Assembly (NCBI GenBank): GCA_025093985.1
Contig: JACAAK010000009.1
Location: 2,046,001-2,110,000, forward strand
From: Calvatia gigantea
Taxonomy: Eukaryota > Basidiomycota > Agaricomycetes > Agaricales > Lycoperdaceae
Reading direction: 5' to 3'
Length of the DNA: 64,000 nucleotides
The translations under genes and the position numbers were made by a program. Shown piece after piece: positions 34,761 through 49,529 of the stretch. The stretch's first letter is position 1, and the number at the start of each line of letters is the position of its first letter. The notes beneath the pieces were generated by a model that worked only from the letters and a program-made list of their open reading frames with translations, was not told the origin of the DNA and searched no databases.

Positions 34761-37700
34761 ATGAATCTGGCGGAGGAGGCAACACATCAGAAAAGGCAAC
34801 CTTGGATTGGAGCACGAGCTATCAAGCAGGTTCATCCAGGTGCGTCCGGGAGTCTTGTCTGGCGTCACACAAGCGTTTATAGTTATCTCCAGCTCTGCTT
34901 CAAGCAGTTCTGACGATGAGACAGAAGATGAAATATCAACCTCTTCACGCGGTCGACCCACCTCACTCAAGCCCAGTGTCAATGGGTCCGTAAATCCCAG
35001 GAACGGGATACCAGTACGCCGTCGCGGATCCCAAGTGGAATCCTCCGGTGACTCTGCCGGTAGTACCACTAACCTGACAACAAACGGCTCTTCGTTTGCC
35101 CGGTCACGGTCGCCTGCTTCCACTCGACATCATACCACACTTCTTGCTTCCAAATATCGCCGTCATGCATCCCCCATGAATACTAGGGCCGACAAGTTGA
35201 AGGGTTTATTCGGACCTGTCACATTGCTGCCTGCATTCGTGGATATCAAGCTGCGTGTGCCGCTCACTACATACACATACACGTTCAATGTGGACCTCCG
35301 CAAATTCGGAGAGTCCCTGTTGCTTCTGGGCACATTGCTTTACGCCACGAAATATTCTCAATCATTCCCTAACTTTGAAAATCTCACGGGGGGTTTGTTT
35401 GATGTGCAGTATTGGCTGACGATTGGTGAGTAGCTGACCCTCGCATGCTTGCTCGTTAACCAACAAGGATATCAGAACTTTATTGCCTCTGTGTCACGTC
35501 ATGTCTGTACTTTGTCTGGATTCATACCTCACTGTCAAGATCTGGTTCGCCGACTCTGCTGTCTACCAAGGAATTGCCTCAGGTCGTCCGTCCTGCTTCT
35601 CCACCGACTGCGCCAAGACCTGCCTCACCACGCTTTGCGGAAACACGAGACACTAAACGAGTTAATAGAGCTACTTTTGGTTATGTATGGATGTCCGTTC
35701 CAAAAAATTATCGGTGAGTTTGTCTGAAGGGACTACGTTTCTTGACTCTCATTTCTTGACTCCAGCGATTCTTCTGATGATGGTATTTTTAACGGCCTTT
35801 TACTTACCCCTTTAATCGCCCTGGCTCTTTTGGTCAACGCGTTGCGGTCCGTCACTTCAGATTCATTTAAGGCGGTCCTTCCTACAGGCTGGATTATGGA
35901 GGCTCCCATGGAGCTTCATAAGCTGCACACAGCATCTCAGGCCTTGGTTCTGTCACGATTTTCCCTTGTCAACCTAAGCACTTTGTGCTCAACCATCTTC
36001 CTGTTCCACATCTACGCATCGTGGTGGTTTGAGCGCTATTATTCGAAGTCACCTCACGCGAAGGAAGGGGAGAGAACGTCCGTGCCACGGAGTGAAGGGT
36101 GGCGGGCATGGTATTATGCTCTGTTCACCATCGCCATCAGTGTTACAGCCATCACGATCAGGATTGCTCTGAACCATCACGCTGTTGGCAGTTTGGCAAC
36201 GTGAGTTCGACCTTGTCTCCAATGGTTGACGTGGGGCTGACAAAGGGCGACGTCTAGACCTAACAATGTTTGAAACCGTGGTTGGATCGCTATTCTTCCA
36301 ATTCTGTCTCTATATCGCTTTGCGTATGGCGCACAGAGGTTTCAGCCTCGGTGAACTTGGGGTTGTGTGTTTCGGTGCAACAGCGTTATGGCTGGAATTT
36401 TTGAATTTGACCATTGCCAGGGTAAGTTTTGTTGTGGTTTGCTCTAGCCCTCCGTCTAACAAAAACAGCTACGGCCAATCACGACGCCTTTCGTTCGAAC
36501 GTACCGCCTACCTACACCTTTGCTCACATTCCAAGTTGCCCTGGTTGTGGGTCCTCTTATGACGGGATTTTTACTGTCACCATTTTTGGTGTTATCTCGG
36601 AATTATGCTAAGCGCCCTTCTCATCGGTTCCGTTTGCTTCAGGAGAATCAGGCAAAGGAGCGTAACCGGCGTTACGCTGCGTTGGGATTTTACGCTGGGA
36701 CCGTACTCATTGTCGGTGGACTGATCGGCCTGTGGACGCGATGGCTTCTGGGAAATCGTGATCCATGGCTTTGGGTGATTTACCGGATCTTAGAGGGACG
36801 GAAGAAATGGCACCGGCCTGCGCTGCTCACTTACTGGGGTCTACTCGGATGTTTGAGTGTTGCTGGATGGAACCGTCAGCTGGCAAGATCACGGAAGCTC
36901 AGGCTACGGAGCGTCACTGCCGAATATATGCTAGCGTCGATCTCAGAAGACCCCAATCCTCCACAAAGTAATGAAATCACGAGCGCCGCGGCGCAGCCGT
37001 TGCAGTCTTCCACAGGTGCTTTAGGCATGACATTTCCAAATTTGCCGAATTTGCCAAGTCTTCCAAACCTACCCAATGGTGTCAGGGTAGCGCATGTGGC
37101 AGCGGATCTACTGGACGCCGCAGACAAGCATGTACCCACGTTGAAGTTGAATGCTCGGAGAAAATTCTTTCACGGACTTGCGGTTGTCATGTTTATTCCT
37201 GGGGTTGCGGTTGATGTGAGTTTGGTGTTATGGTTAAAGTTGTCAAATGCGCTGATCACTGTTGGTTCCCAAGCCGGCATTCACACACCTTTCTTTCAAC
37301 GTTGCATTCGCGTTGTTCATCTTTGCGGAGTACATCCGATATTTCGCGATTTACCCCTTCGGTGTTGCGATTCATCTTTTCATGAATGAATTCCTAGACG
37401 ACCGGGATAGTGGAACGGCTATTCTTAGCCATTTTTATTTATTAACGGGGTGTGCGGGTTCCCTATGGCTAGAAGGGTGAGCCCTGATTTGCTCTGTCAA
37501 CCTAAACACGCCGAACATTTCTTCTAGGCCCACACTTCTGTTGCAGTACACAGGAATACTCGCTGTTGGTGTCGGTGACGCAGTTGTAAGTGTGAATAGT
37601 TGTTAGTGAACTCTATTAACATACCCGCGGCCATAGGCGTCTGTGGTAGGGAAGCGGATAGGTGTCCATCGATGGACACCAACAACATCGAAAACTCTAG

Positions 37701-37950
37701 AGGGGACACTGGCCTTTATATTATCTATTGTATTATTTGCATGGTCTCTGCGCCTTGTGGGATGCACAGAGCCCTTCTCGGTATGTTTGACTTCATCACC
37801 ATGTAGTATGACTAATTTGTCAATGGGTAGACCATGCGTTATTTGCTGGGAATCGGTGTTTCAGCGCTGTTAGAGGCTCTGTCGGACCAAAACGACAACT
37901 TGACTTTGCCGTTATATATGTGGAGCACACTGGTGCTTGTTAGTCCTTAA
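34761..37950 (+). CDS. SEC59: Dolichol kinase (Sec59 type)
   Basis: I place the start at 34761 (MNLAEEATHQKRQPW): a 43-nt intron at 34840-34882 then joins in phase to SSSASSSSDDETED. The N-terminus is Ser/Arg-rich and disordered. Many hydrophobic spans follow across several exons (for example LGTLLYATKYS, LIALALLVNAL, FQFCLYIALRMA, FYAGTVLIVGGLIGLW). The conserved kinase region is near the end: ARRKFFHGLAVVMFIPG, FAEYIRYFAIYPFG, and GVGDAVASVVGKRIG followed by KTLEGT, the CTP-binding signature. The ER membrane enzyme phosphorylates dolichol to supply carrier for N-glycosylation and GPI anchors. The kinase domain is convincing; the first exon is less certain. Confidence 0.9.
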
Positions 37951-38689
37951 TGCGAAATACATGTATTCCCCCCCTTGATAAATCTGGTTAGTGTAAGGGT
38001 TTTTGGGGGTGACAAGCGAAGATCTATAGGAAGTGCAACATGATGTGGCTTCAAAAGGCAAGTAAGGTGATAGGACGTGTCATTTAGAATGATCGGAGAA
38101 CAGAAAACTTCGATGGTTGGAGCTGGAACAAACTCCATGGAGGCCGGAGATGATGCGTGGTGCATCACGGCGACGCGTGTACCCACCCTGTCTGAAGGCA
38201 GGCCGATTGGAACCGCGAACACAGGGTATGCGGGGAACTGGGCTGTGGGATGAACAACGTCCTAGGTGAGGTGTTGCAAAGAACTTGGTTTTAATGCCCA
38301 ACAGGCGATGCGCATGGAAAGGGGATTCGTGACGTCATGGTTCCCAGGTCGCGGAAATTGCCGTTGGTGTTTGTTTGTTTTGGTGTTGATACTGTGGTGG
38401 TGGTACTCCAGATTGGATCCAGTGGGGATCGGCGAGCGACGAGTGCAACTCAGCCTGTCTCCACTACCTTCACTCACACCGGCCCTATATCCCTTGCTGT
38501 CCCGTCTATCTCTTAGGCTCTTGGCTCAGCTCAAGGCGGAATCCTCTCTCATCTTATTGTCTCGTTTACCCGCTGGCGGTGTTACCTCTCTGCAGCCTGC
38601 ATTATAACAGCTCATGAGTTGAGGCCGACCCTATAACGCTCTTGGCTTCACCTGTGTGCCGTTGGACGACAATTCATCAACTGGCAACT
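37951..38689. promoter_or_regulatory. Upstream region of the histidine kinase with a CRE palindrome
   Basis: A perfect TGACGTCA (38330-38337), the CREB/ATF bZIP site, lies about 350 bp upstream of the kinase ATG. The rest holds a Trp/Gly-coding-like chance frame (38302-38607) with no support as a gene. Confidence 0.45.
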
Positions 38690-41600
38690 ATGCTGCAGCC
38701 ACCAATACCTGAGGTCTCTCTCACAGACTCTAATATGTCCCCTCAGCCACCCCAAGGGCTATTAAACGGCACCTTTTCGCATCACCCTCTACCTTCGACT
38801 GAACCACATTTGCCATCAACGGTATTCCTTCAGCGGCCATCGAGGAAACTCGTCCGTCCGTCAACAGCACCAGCAATGGAGGACGTCGTATTACTCCCAT
38901 CGGGAAATTCGAAGCAGACGCGGGAAGGACAAGAAGTTGATAATACACCCCGCCCTGATGGTATAACCTATCCTGTGGCTTTCAGTAGCCAGGCAGAGTC
39001 TTTGAACCCCTCCACAAATCGAGATGAAAATAATCTGGTCATTGCGGGCCCTTCAGGGCTACATCTGGGTACGTGGATATGCACGGATTAGTCTTGGCAA
39101 TCCAGGGAGTCTCATGTATCTGCTTTCCTGTTAGGTTCACTACCGTCACCATCTCTTGCATCACGACAGCCCTCCCTGCAAAGTGTGGGTGCTGAAATGA
39201 GATCTGTGACCGACAATCCAGACTTGGATTGGCCAACCTTCATCCACGCATACGCGAATGGGCGTTGGGATCCCCATTGTACACCACATCGTCCAAGATC
39301 GACCATGCAGGATGTCGAGCTCCCCAAGTTTTCAGTTATTGATTCTCCAAAATTTGATTCTGGATTAGCTTCAGTGTTGCCAGCGGGATCAGCTGATGGA
39401 CCTACAACTAGTATTTCGCCGCCTTCTCCTGCCGTGGAGAACCCTCACGAAAATGTCGACTCTCAGAAAATACCCACTCAACTCCCCGCTACCGATCTTA
39501 TACCTTCGCAGGAACCCTCAGCCGCCCAAAAACCAACCTTTCTCAGTTTACCCAATCCTACTTTAACCTTTAAATTCCACGGCCTCCGAACTACGATGCC
39601 CCTGAGTCCGCCTCCTCCCCACCGTCTCCGCAATTCATTCTCAAATGTACTCGTTCAATCAGATACTACCCCCACGACAACCCCCGCGGCGAATGCAGAG
39701 CTCCAGACCACTGTGGCTACTATGCGTTGGGCTGCTGCGAGAGTTGATATATCGCCTTTGGCACTTCCTTCGCCTGAACACGAGTTAGCCGATCCAATGA
39801 GAGGAGTAACCGCTGCGCTCCCTGGTAACCACCCTCCAGAGAGCTACCCAGATTACCTCATTACACCGGGTGGTACGCGCAGGAGTCGACTGACTGAGTT
39901 TTGGGAAGGTACAACGGACATTGAGGATGACAACAACCAGAAACGGTGTTCTTGTCCCGCAGTTCCTCTCCAGGAGAAAAAAGATACGGAACATTTACCG
40001 CAGCTTGTTCAAACCGCAGCCCCTGGAATGGATACCGAGTCTCCGACTACACGAAGGAGATCATACCTCAGCCTCCCAACAACTGCACCGCCTGCCACTG
40101 CCCCGTCAAAGGACACATATCACGCATTTGATATAGTCCAGGATGACTACTTTGGTGATGTCGGACTGGGGCCGACAACATCAATGACGTCGGCGATGGC
40201 AGCAACAACAACTGAGGTCACCCCAGAGACTACCGCAACTAGCAACATTACGTCGGCCCAGCAATCCCCTAGTTACACTTAGACAGGAAGGAACACCACT
40301 GCCTGAACTTGGGACTGTCTCCGTACCAGCCACCACAAGAAGAATTTGCCTGACCAGGCAGATTTCCTCACCACTACCGGCTGCGCTACCATCGAAGGAG
40401 ACTCGTGCATTTGGTGGTCGTATTATTTCGGATACTTCCCCAGCGGCGAGAGTGCGCCGCACTTCGAGGGAAGAGCAGCTGTTTGATGAGTTGCAGTACC
40501 TTGTTCCACCTGACCCACCTGATGAGCTTGAGAGGAGGAGAGCTCTATACAAGTACGTGCACCGCCACCGCTTCAATCCCAACTTGGCGTTCACCATGCG
40601 TCTTATAGATACAATATCTGGAATACCGGACCCGACATGAATTTCGACAGGATAGCTCATCTTGCAAAGTTGGTATTCAATACGAAGGGTGTTGTGATTT
40701 CTTTGATTGATGGCGGCGAAATGTAAGTTGGTTTAGTTCTCTTTTTGAGTGGCAACTTAGCAACCTCTGCAATTAAAGCTGGCAGAAGTCGGAATGTGAG
40801 TTGAATTCCTGGCTTAATTCGACCCAGAGTTCATATTTATGATTCAGGGGGGGTGAAAGATATGACAATCCTACGTTCAATGTCTTTCTGTGGTCACGCA
40901 ATACTCCAACGGTAATTGTGAAATGTTCATTTCAACGATATCAGACTAACACTCACATAGCGGTGATGAGCCGATGGTGATCACGGACGCACATGCGGAT
41001 TGGCGATTCGCACGAAATGTGAACTGATCTCACCTCATTTTCCGTCCGCATTTCATTAATACTTTAAACCCCAGCCCAAGGTATTCAACGGTCCCCGCGT
41101 GCGCTTCTACGCAGGTGCACCGTTGCGAACCCAAGATGGGTTCAACGTTGGGACGTAAGACTTTCTGATCGCCTTCATGGATATCGCTGGTTAACAACCA
41201 CGACTAGCCTGGCTCTTATGGATGATATTCCTCGGGAAGAGTTTTCCCCCCGGCAACGACATACGCTCAAAGAATTTGCGGTTTGTCCCTTATCTCGAAC
41301 GTTTTTTTTTTTAATTAAACACCTGAAATTATTTCATAGGCAATTGTGATGCGTGAGATGGAATTGTGGCGTGACAAGGTACGCGTTCTCCTTGAGTTAA
41401 CTGGCAGAAATAGCGCAAGCTGACGTCGCATGTAATATGCAGATCCAACTGCGGATCCGAGATCGTATCCAGAATTCGGTATGCTCGGAACTTAGTACCC
41501 TAATCGTGAAGTCTTCTAACATACCTTTAGATGGAACAATTCTCGCGGGAATGTCTAGAAATAGATGAAGAATCATCCACGAGGGAGCGTGCCGATTCCG

Positions 41601-44600
41601 TGGGCGGTTCGTCCATGGACAAGGTGTACGACCGCGCTGCGAAATTGGTTAAACGCACGCTCGATGTAGAAGGCGTGGTTGTCATGGACGTGTCACATTG
41701 CGAAATTCTGGAGACAATGGGTTCTGAGGCCAATGTCGCTGTGACAATGCACGTTGGAGATGCTGGCTCGGAGATGAAGAAGCAGAACTTGACAACAGAT
41801 GAGTATCATCGACTCAACGTGTTTTTCGCGAAACACCCGGACGGGAAGATTTCGGAAGGCATCATGCCCCCATGTTTTCGGCCTTTCCTACCTACCCATA
41901 TTCAATACGCTTTGAGTGAGTACAACCCTTACCACACGCAAACGTACCTGACATGAATGCCCAGCTGTGCCCATTTATAACATCGATAAACAACTGTTCG
42001 CGCTAATATGCGCATACAATGCGTCTGACCATACAAAACGCTTTGTACGCGTTCCTTGTATCCTTGTTAATCATTGGTAGCTGATATCCCCCCGTAGCTC
42101 GAGGGCCACGAGTTATCATACTTACGTGCCATTGGTAAACCACATTAGTCTGATTACTTGATTTCTCTCGTTCACCCTTGCACAGGTGTCATTATTTTGT
42201 CTGCCGTGCTCAAGCGCCGGATGATCTTAGCAGATAAGGCAAAAAGTCTTTTCATATCCAAGTACGCAAGCTCAAGTGTTTTACTGAGATCGTACCCTAA
42301 GCCAAGTTAAACAGTATTTCGCACGAACTCCGAACACCATTACATGGGGTCAGTGGTTTAGCCCCTTCCTGTATAGTAACCTGAACATTTGCCCAGATTC
42401 TGGCCGCTGCTGAACTATTGGGAGACACTTCTCTGGATCCGTCGCAGCTGTCGTACCTCCAGACTGTTCAAGCATGTGGGACGTCGCTTGTGGAAACTGT
42501 CAATCACGTCCTGGATTTTACCAAACTCAGCGGGAATGCCAAGTCTGGCGGTCTCGATCATATCATCATGCCTTCCACGTGAGTACTTACAGGAATGTCC
42601 CCCCCCAGAGCCTAATCGTTGGGTTCTGGGCAAACAGTGTGGACCTCATGCAGCTCGTCGAAGAAGCTATCGACGGTTGTTGGGTAGGACACAGAGCACG
42701 AACCGCCGTAATGGGTGATTCTGGTATAGGAAGCGTTTACTCGCCACCCAAAGAGGAAACTGGTGAACTCCCCGCTATGACAAGGCGGAAATATGTCGAG
42801 ACTGTTATCGACATTGGATATAGGAAGAAAGTGAGTAAGAGTGGCATAGTCTAACATCTTTCTTGTTGACACCCAGGTCCACAACTGCAGGGATGGACTC
42901 TGAAATGTGAGAAAGGAGGTATCCGGCGTGTCTTAATGAACTTGTTCGGAAACAGTCTGAAGTTCACTGCCGTAAGTTTCCCCTTCGACATATCCAAACC
43001 AAGCACGTACTGATGGTGTCCAAATCAGGATGGGTTCATTCATGTTATGCTCCATCGGTTACCGAGATCTGAGGAAGATCCCCCAAATAAGGTCAAGGTG
43101 GAATTGGTTGTTCTTGATTCTGGCAAGGTCCGCAGGAGTTATTAATGCCTCTTCGTCGCTGACTCAATCTTTGATTAGGGCATCAGCCAGAATTTCTTGA
43201 AGGTGAGTGCAATCTCGGGTAACCTAATATGATGATATTCTTGTTCATACGATGTTTTAGAACCAACTTTTCCACCCATTCTCACAAGAGAACCCGTTGC
43301 AGACCGGAACAGGACTTGGCTTAGCCATTGTCAGCTCTATTGTTACTTCAGAGGCGATTGGGGGGAAAGTAGACGTCTGGAGTCAGGAAGGTGTAGGCAC
43401 GGAGATTAAGGTGACCTTTAACGCCGAGGTGGACGATGAAGGAATGGATGAGCGCGGCGATGAGACCGCGTGTATGGAAGCCATAAAGACGGATGATGGC
43501 ACCCTTCCGACCGTATCGCTTGCTGGGTTTCACGGCACACACCGGGGGATACAACTACTGGAGAGGGTTCTGCGCTCGTATTTGGGGCAATGGTGGCACT
43601 TTGATGTTGTTGCGGGCGTGGAAAATGGTGATATTGTCATCCTTAATGAAGATATCTCACCTGTGATCCGTGCGACGGAGTGCTACGACATTAGTCGTCC
43701 CTTCGTCGTCCTTTCTAGCTCTCGAGGCAATCCTTCCGTCATGCAGATCGCCACCGAGCATGAACGCATCGGAGGGTTTTGTCGAATCCTTTACAAACCC
43801 GGCGGGCCAACCCGCCTCCGTAGCATCCTGAAACTTGCCGTCCATGCCAGGAGTATAAGTTCCGCACCCGTTGGTCATAGGACATCTTCCGACGCACTTG
43901 TTTCTGAAGCGGATGGAGGCAGGATGCCTCGACGGAACTCGGAAGAAGGCTACCTTAACCGCCGACCGCATATGGGGCTGAGGTTTTCAAGCGCCTACCC
44001 AATACTACCATCCGTACCTTCATCCAATGAATCCACGGAAAAGGAGGAAAGCCCCGCGCCCCCCGCGTCACCTCTCCTACTTTCCCCCCAGAGTGGTACA
44101 ACAAACGACCTCTCCCTCGATGCCACTGAATACACAGATACATCTGCACCCTCATCTGTTGAATCATTATATAAGCCGAGCCTGGAGATCACAGCGGAGA
44201 AACTGCGAAATGAAGACTACGTCCACCTACGAAGCCTCGTTGACACAGGACCCGAAGCACCAGCCTCAGAAACCGGGGCTCCAGAGACAACTCCTTCTAG
44301 CACGACTACCGACGCCAATGTACTTGACGACATCGGGTCCCCTTACCCACGTGAGGTCAAAAGTCCAACCATTCAGAGCCCAAAACCTCTGACGAGCGAT
44401 ACCTGGCCTGCTACTGGACCAATCTCTCCCGATTCGGCAGTTATTCCTATTGGTGATTCAGGAACTTTGCTAAAGTCATCAATCCTGTCAGACGCGATTC
44501 CTGACGTGAAGAAGTTCCGTGTACTCGTGGTGGAAGATAACGGTATCCTGCGCAACCTTCTGTGAGTATCACGCTAACCCACACTAGCGAACTTTCACTA

Positions 44601-45106
44601 AGGAGTCAATTAGAACCAAATGGCTGGCAAGTAAAGGGTATGAGTTTCGGCACGCGGTGGACGGGCAAGCCGGTGTCTCTGTGTACAGCGAGGAAGGACC
44701 TTTTGAGTGCGTCAATTCAACCCTTTACAAGCAGCATGAAGCTCAATCTTTTTTTAGTGTTGTTTTGTTGGACCTTTCCATGCCCGTCCTTGACGGTGAG
44801 GTTACATCCATTTCCCACCTGCGTTTCAAATGCCGATAACGCCTCTATCCAGGTGTCTCTGCTACCGCCATGATCCGCAAAATTGAGCGAGAGGAACCGG
44901 ACGGTCATCACGCCCGCATTCTCGCGCTCACTGGCATGTCTTCTCTTGAAGACAAGCGGCGAGCTTTCGAGGCCGGTGTTGATGGGTAGTGAGTAGAGTG
45001 CATCGAGATACCTTAATCCCTTTTTAACACTTGTACACGCAGCCTCATCAAGCCCGTAGCTTTCAAGATCCTTGATGAGATGTTCCATAAAATGGGCCTC
45101 ATATGA
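38690..45106 (+). CDS. Large GAF-domain hybrid histidine kinase with receiver domain
   Basis: The first usable ATG is 38690 (MLQPPIPEVSL). The first 500-odd residues are Ser/Pro/Thr-rich and disordered. A GAF domain follows (MNFDRIAHLAKLVFNTKGV, SFCGHAIL, RFYAGAPLRTQDGFNVGTL), then a second GAF-like module (DRAAKLVKRTLDVEGVVVMD, LFALICAYN). HisKA has the phospho-accepting His in NISHELRTPLHG (His codon 42322-42324). The ATPase has the N box (VLMNLFGNSLKFTA), VVLDSGKGISQNF and TGTGLGLAIVSSIV. After a long linker, the receiver has FRVLVVEDNGILRNLL, the Asp in VVLLDLSMPVLDG (44771-44773), ALTGMSS and GYLIKPV. It should autophosphorylate and relay to an HPt protein, upstream of a response regulator such as Skn7 or Ssk1. 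There are more than a dozen introns. The frame shifts by one base near 40262-40270 with no good intron in reach. Confidence 0.9.
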
Positions 45107-45946
45107 GCCCTCTACAGGAGGGGGCGACAGCCAATCGGCCCCAGCCACAAGTCGTACCACACTCTCTCGGCTATCATACCACAGGATCCCACGACTTAGA
45201 CACCAATCTGGAAATGTATTTTATCTCTGATTGTTTTCCTTCCCACTCCAACACCCCTATCCCGCATGTCCCGCGACCCTTGCTATCGTGTAATACCTTC
45301 GCATCTTGAACCGACCCAGTCTGACTCCCATACTCAAACGCCATGCTCACATAAATTTTTACTGTCACTACTTCGCTAATGATTGCTTCTCTCCTGTGTC
45401 TTGTTCTTTTGTGTGACAGTTTGTATCTTATTGAACTCCTTTTCTTTTTTCTTTCGTTGTCCTTTTAGCCAACCGATTCAGACCTTACCTATGGCTAACT
45501 AATGATGATATCCCAACTAACCGTTTGGAATTGTAAAATTTCATCTCGTCCTTAATTCCCTTCGCACCCAACTAAACGACCGACAAGAATCTGTAGCTAA
45601 ATGATATCTCACTTCTCTCTTGTATAATCACTCGACTCAGTTTCCTTCTTGCATCTTTTATCTTCAATAAATTAGTTCTTTACTCAGAACCTCGTATACC
45701 AGTAAATGTAGAAACAGTGACAGAAATAACCACTCACTGGAGGCAACAAGTATACGAAGACTGACGTGTAACCGAGGTTCCGTATGCAACATTTCAACGT
45801 TAGAGAGCAGCAAGAATCACTCTTTTAAAGGGCACTGATCTATAGGTACAGAGAATTGTTTTACTTTCTTCTGGGTATTACCTCCTAGCGAGGGAAAGTG
45901 GGTTACAGGGGAAGTGTAGGTCAAGGAGCGTAAAACATGACTGGAC
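45107..45946. other. Convergent 3' region
   Basis: The sequence between the histidine kinase and homocitrate synthase stops is T/C-rich without supported coding frames. It is most likely 3' untranslated and spacer sequence. Confidence 0.5.
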
Positions 45947-47800
<1,854 letters not shown>

Positions 47801-47877
47801 TTTAGGTGGAGAAAACTGAGGAGATGAAGTGATAGAACTGGGTGGATGTTCCCGACTTTTTGTGATTTTTAGCTAAA

Positions 47878-47884
47878 TGAGTCA
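47878..47884. promoter_or_regulatory. Gcn4/Cpc1-type site TGAGTCA
   Basis: TGAGTCA (followed by C) lies 78 bp upstream of the homocitrate synthase start. It matches the TGASTCA site bound by Gcn4/Cpc1 in general amino-acid control. A chance hit of seven bases is possible, but its place in front of a lysine gene is persuasive. Confidence 0.6.
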
Positions 47885-47904
47885 CTCGTCTCATCGTATC
47901 TTAT

Positions 47905-47910
47905 CACGTG
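47905..47910. promoter_or_regulatory. CACGTG E-box
   Basis: A CACGTG palindrome lies 105 bp upstream of the homocitrate synthase ATG, 20 bp from the Gcn4-type site. Factors of the Cbf1 class bind such sites. Confidence 0.35.
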
Positions 47911-48120
47911 CGGACTGCTCGGCCGAATTTCATTGGCCGAATTTCGTCCTCTCCGTCCTTTCATAGTTCCTTCTTGGCTCCAATTACATACATACACAAT
48001 AGTGTTGTCTATTGCCCTGAAGGCCTGAGCTTCGCGATCACTTTTGTAGCAAGTTACCTGATGTCTCTCAACATTATCATAATCCACAAGCGTCCCAGGA
48101 ATGTCCTAAGAGATGGATAA

Positions 48121-48396
48121 ATGTGTCCAGCCCGTGAGTATCGTTACTTGAAGGTGGTGCATCATATGGGTGGAGTACACTTTGATTGCACAGGACGCTC
48201 TCTAATCTTCTTCAAATGGGGACCCTCGCGAGCTCGGCTGTCGTTCGAAGCTATCACCCAAGTTCACCGGAGCGGAAGGCAAACTGCAGGCTTGGATAGA
48301 TACGCTAGCCTAGTTCAAAGTGCCGCAAAAGCCTTAAGAACAGGTGCCGATATCTGGCTGCGTCCTCTCGTATACTGGCGCTCGGAATTGACTTAG
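48121..48396 (+). CDS. Small open frame of unknown status
   Basis: Ninety-one codons begin at an ATG (MCPAREYRYLKVVHHMGG) and end SELT. I recognise no domain and no neighbouring exon. It sits in the 767-bp gap between homocitrate synthase and the VPS71-like gene. It may be chance. Confidence 0.2.
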   Translation: MCPAREYRYLKVVHHMGGVHFDCTGRSLIFFKWGPSRARLSFEAITQVHRSGRQTAGLDRYASLVQSAAKALRTGADIWLRPLVYWRSELT

Positions 48397-48567
48397 TTGG
48401 TAGTATCCCCCGTTCTCGGGAGAAAGATAGGTTATCGGCATCCGGGGAAAGCACACCCAAAAGTTTGTCGGGTCTGACAACGTCGGGGTACTGCCCTGGT
48501 ATTATTCAGGAAATCAAATGTTTTGTCCAATAACATGAGATGCGCACGCTGCAGTCCACATTCCTCC

Positions 48568-49262
48568 TTAGATGACACGGCGCTCGCAGCGGGTTTCTAT
48601 GTGCACTTTTTCACAGTTCAAATCACAGTAAGGCATCGCACAACGCCTGCACTTGTAGTTGCCCCAATAGCTGCAAACGGAACATAATGCGCGTGGTGGG
48701 TAAGTTGGTGGAGGAGTTGTCGCGGTCAAATAAGTCGGGGTATCCGCGGGGAGAGCAGCTATGCCCTAAAGGTTCATATTCAGTAGGACGCGATTTTTGC
48801 GCACAACTAGTTAGACTCACCGATTCCTCGATGAGTGTAGCGAGATTTTTCTTGTATAACAAGGCTGTGCGAATATTCATAGTTGATTTCTTCCTAGAAG
48901 CAGCGGCGGATGTGCCAGGAATAACGAGATGTGTTCGTTTGTCGGAGATGGTCTGTCTAGCGCGTCCGTGCTTCATTCCTCCTCCTTCGACACCTTCATC
49001 ATCGGAGACGGATACAACATTTGCCTCAGAATAGTTGGACCTCTGCTCAGTGTCATTTATGCAAGGATATGGCGCAAGCAGGGGGGGCCATACCTCGAGT
49101 TCATCCAGGTGTCGCTTGGTCCTCTTTGCGATGATTTCGGGTGTTAGGGCCTGGCTCGCGACATTGACCTGACGAGCGACTACAAGATCGGGTCAGGATA
49201 TGTATAGTTGAAGAGGTCTAATACGAGGACATACGCTGTTGCCTGTTTCTCTTTGGAGGCAT
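48568..49262 (-). CDS. VPS71: HIT-type zinc-finger protein (Vps71/ZNHIT1, SWR1 complex)
   Basis: The start at 49262 gives MPPKRNRQQ. Spliced exons read VARQVNVASQALTPEIIAKR, then an acidic/Gly segment (VSVSDDEGVEGGG) and a basic stretch with YKKNLATLIEES. They end in a HIT zinc finger: CSVCSYWGNYKCRRC, then MPYCDLNCEKVHIETRC, and the C-terminus ERRVI. Eight metal ligands can be counted. The short protein with a C-terminal finger fits Vps71/ZNHIT1, a subunit of the SWR1/SRCAP remodeller that deposits H2A.Z. Other HIT-finger families usually carry the finger at the N-terminus. Confidence 0.85.
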
Positions 49263-49529
49263 GTTAACTATTTGAATAATGAGTATGTAACTCCGTAAGG
49301 CTTGCATTTTGATTACTGAGCACGCAATCGTGATCGTTGCCTCCCAGATTTAGTGATAGCGTTTCATTTCCTCCCACTTATTGTATCCTCGTCTCTATAA
49401 ACCTGCTATCGACACCCATTTCGTTCTTGGGTGCAGCAATCTACGAGGTTTACTTGTCATCTTCGGCTCAACCACCACCCCACCACTTGACACTGTCTCC
49501 TCCGACTTGCAAACCAAGAACTGCACAAA

